64,000 nucleotides of DNA from Streptomyces shenzhenensis (GTDB taxonomy: Bacteria > Actinomycetota > Actinomycetes > Streptomycetales > Streptomycetaceae), in NCBI RefSeq assembly GCF_021462265.1, contig NZ_JAJONF010000002.1, positions 422,727 to 486,726 of the forward strand, in the 5' to 3' direction. The notes under the pieces are model-generated. The model was given only the letters and a program-made list of their open reading frames with translations, was not told where the DNA came from and did no database searches. Made by a program: the position numbers and the translations under genes. Positions 63,141-64,000 of this stretch are shown piece by piece (position 1 is the first letter of the stretch; every line of letters begins with the position of its first letter).

Positions 63141-63968
63141 ATGGCAGCGCGCGACATCGCCTACGTCGAGCTGTACGCCAAGGACAGGCAGCAGACCGCC
63201 CACTCCTTTGTCTCGCTGGGCTTCACCTGCGTGGCGGACTCGGTGGCGCCGGACTGCAGTTCCCTGCTGCTTCGGCAGGGCGCCGCCCACCTCGTCATCA
63301 CTTCGGGTCCCGCGACCTGGAAGTTCCTGGACACGCACGGGGAGGGCGTCGCGGACATCGCCCTGCTCTGTGCCGACGTCACGGCGACGGCGCAGCGGGC
63401 CGTGCGGGCCGGCGCCGGCCTGACCGGTTCCATACGCGGCAACCCGATCCTGTCCGGGGCCGGTGGCCTCACCCACGCCCTGCTGCCGGCCACGCGGACC
63501 GCGAACCTGTTGCCGGCGGGCCACCGCTGGGTCGAACTGCCCCAGGATCTCGGGCCGTCGGCTGAAGGGAACTGGCGGCTCGCCCACGTCCGCTTCGCCA
63601 AGACCAGCCCCATCCTCGCCGACCTGGCCGGCGGGCACGCGGACCGCACCTGGCAGCAACGGATCCGCGAACTGGTACGGCCCGACGTGCTCATCCTCGA
63701 CGACTTCGCCATGCGCCAACTGTCCGCGGCCCAGGCCGACGACCTCTACGAACTCGTCTCCGAGCGGCAAGGCCGGTCCCTGATCATCACCAGCAACCGG
63801 GCACCCAGCGACTGGTATCCCCTCTTCCCCAACCCCGTCGTTGCCGAGTCCCTCCTCGACCGACTGATCAACACCAGCCACCAAGCCATCATGAACGGCC
63901 CCAGCTACCGCCCGAACAAACACCCCAAGAACACCACCGACAAGCCCGTCAAGACCACGGTCAAGTAG
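63141..63968 (+). CDS. Chimera: 4-hydroxymandelate synthase-like N-terminus fused to IstB tail
   Basis: A 275-residue open frame of two unrelated parts. Residues 1-133 (ARDIAYVELYAKDRQQTAHS, LRQGAAHLVITSG, THGEGVADIALLCADVTATA, GLTHALLP) match the N-terminal half of HmaS/HPPD-type dioxygenases, which make 4-hydroxymandelate on the way to hydroxyphenylglycine. From about residue 134 (NWRLAHVRFAKTSPILADLA, RPDVLILDDFAMRQLSAAQA, RSLIITSNRAPSDWYPLFPN) it is the C-terminal half of the IS21 helper ATPase IstB, without Walker A. The iron-binding C-terminal barrel of HmaS is lost, so the enzyme should be inactive. The ATG follows AGGAAGGACAGG. Confidence 0.85.
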   Translation: MAARDIAYVELYAKDRQQTAHSFVSLGFTCVADSVAPDCSSLLLRQGAAHLVITSGPATWKFLDTHGEGVADIALLCADVTATAQRAVRAGAGLTGSIRGNPILSGAGGLTHALLPATRTANLLPAGHRWVELPQDLGPSAEGNWRLAHVRFAKTSPILADLAGGHADRTWQQRIRELVRPDVLILDDFAMRQLSAAQADDLYELVSERQGRSLIITSNRAPSDWYPLFPNPVVAESLLDRLINTSHQAIMNGPSYRPNKHPKNTTDKPVKTTVK

Positions 63969-64000
63969 ACGCCGCCAACCCCCGGGGGTGGGGAATTACG

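Overview
The window is very GC-rich, with codons ending mostly in G or C. Its gene set (LacI-controlled sugar ABC uptake, secreted multi-domain glycosidase, many MFS/DMT transporters, NarL-type two-component systems, decayed insertion sequences) fits an actinomycete, almost certainly Streptomyces. The mix of accessory functions and transposon debris suggests a chromosome arm. No rRNA, tRNA or CRISPR array was seen.

1-13.2 kb is a redox/energy block. It holds the 5' end of a V/A-type ATPase operon (minus strand, running off the left edge), a CBS-BON protein, a two-GAF histidine kinase of DevS type, a DUF1876 protein, a GAF regulator, and an aldehyde dehydrogenase - DUF779 - alcohol dehydrogenase - pntAA/AB/B run. 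Palindromes with core GGGCCG-NN-CGGCCC lie in several promoter regions here and suggest a shared DosR-like regulon. 13.2-23.5 kb is a sugar-use locus: a secreted clan GH-A glycosidase broken by one extra base, a divergent LacI regulator with four CGAACCGGTTCG-like operators, a binding protein, two permeases and a cytosolic GH63-like glycosidase.

23.7-36.6 kb holds an MFS transporter, a divergent pair (Tat-exported alpha/beta hydrolase and an OsmC protein) sharing a 19-bp operator, a coiled-coil/winged-helix protein, and a cassette of DMT transporter, MGDG-synthase-like glycosyltransferase, NodB deacetylase, SDR and second DMT transporter. A GAF-PP2C phosphatase follows. A second glycosyltransferase-NodB pair sits at 55.7-58.0 kb.

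36.6-47.6 kb is rich in mobile DNA. It has a ricin-type lectin abutting an IS end, a serine beta-lactamase-like hydrolase, a frameshifted IS5-family element, and a 3.1-kb element with perfect 16-bp IS630-type termini and TA duplications. The transposase of that element is split around an FG-GAP protein gene and IS256 debris. A membrane protein, an IS701 pseudogene with a 12-bp tandem repeat, and a GNAT acetyltransferase follow.

47.6-55.3 kb has a divergent ArsR/NmrA pair, a methyltransferase, a membrane protein with a DUF4097-like mini-protein, a TauD-type relic, and a three-gene operon of sensor kinase, response regulator and DUF4097 protein. A GGGGTAGGGNTNACCC operator occurs at both the kinase promoter and upstream of the mini-protein. 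58-60 kb is a graveyard of transposase, TetR, LLM and integrase fragments. The window ends with an alpha/beta hydrolase, an ABC exporter and a 4-hydroxymandelate-synthase-like gene fused in frame to an IstB tail, possibly the remains of a peptide-antibiotic cluster.
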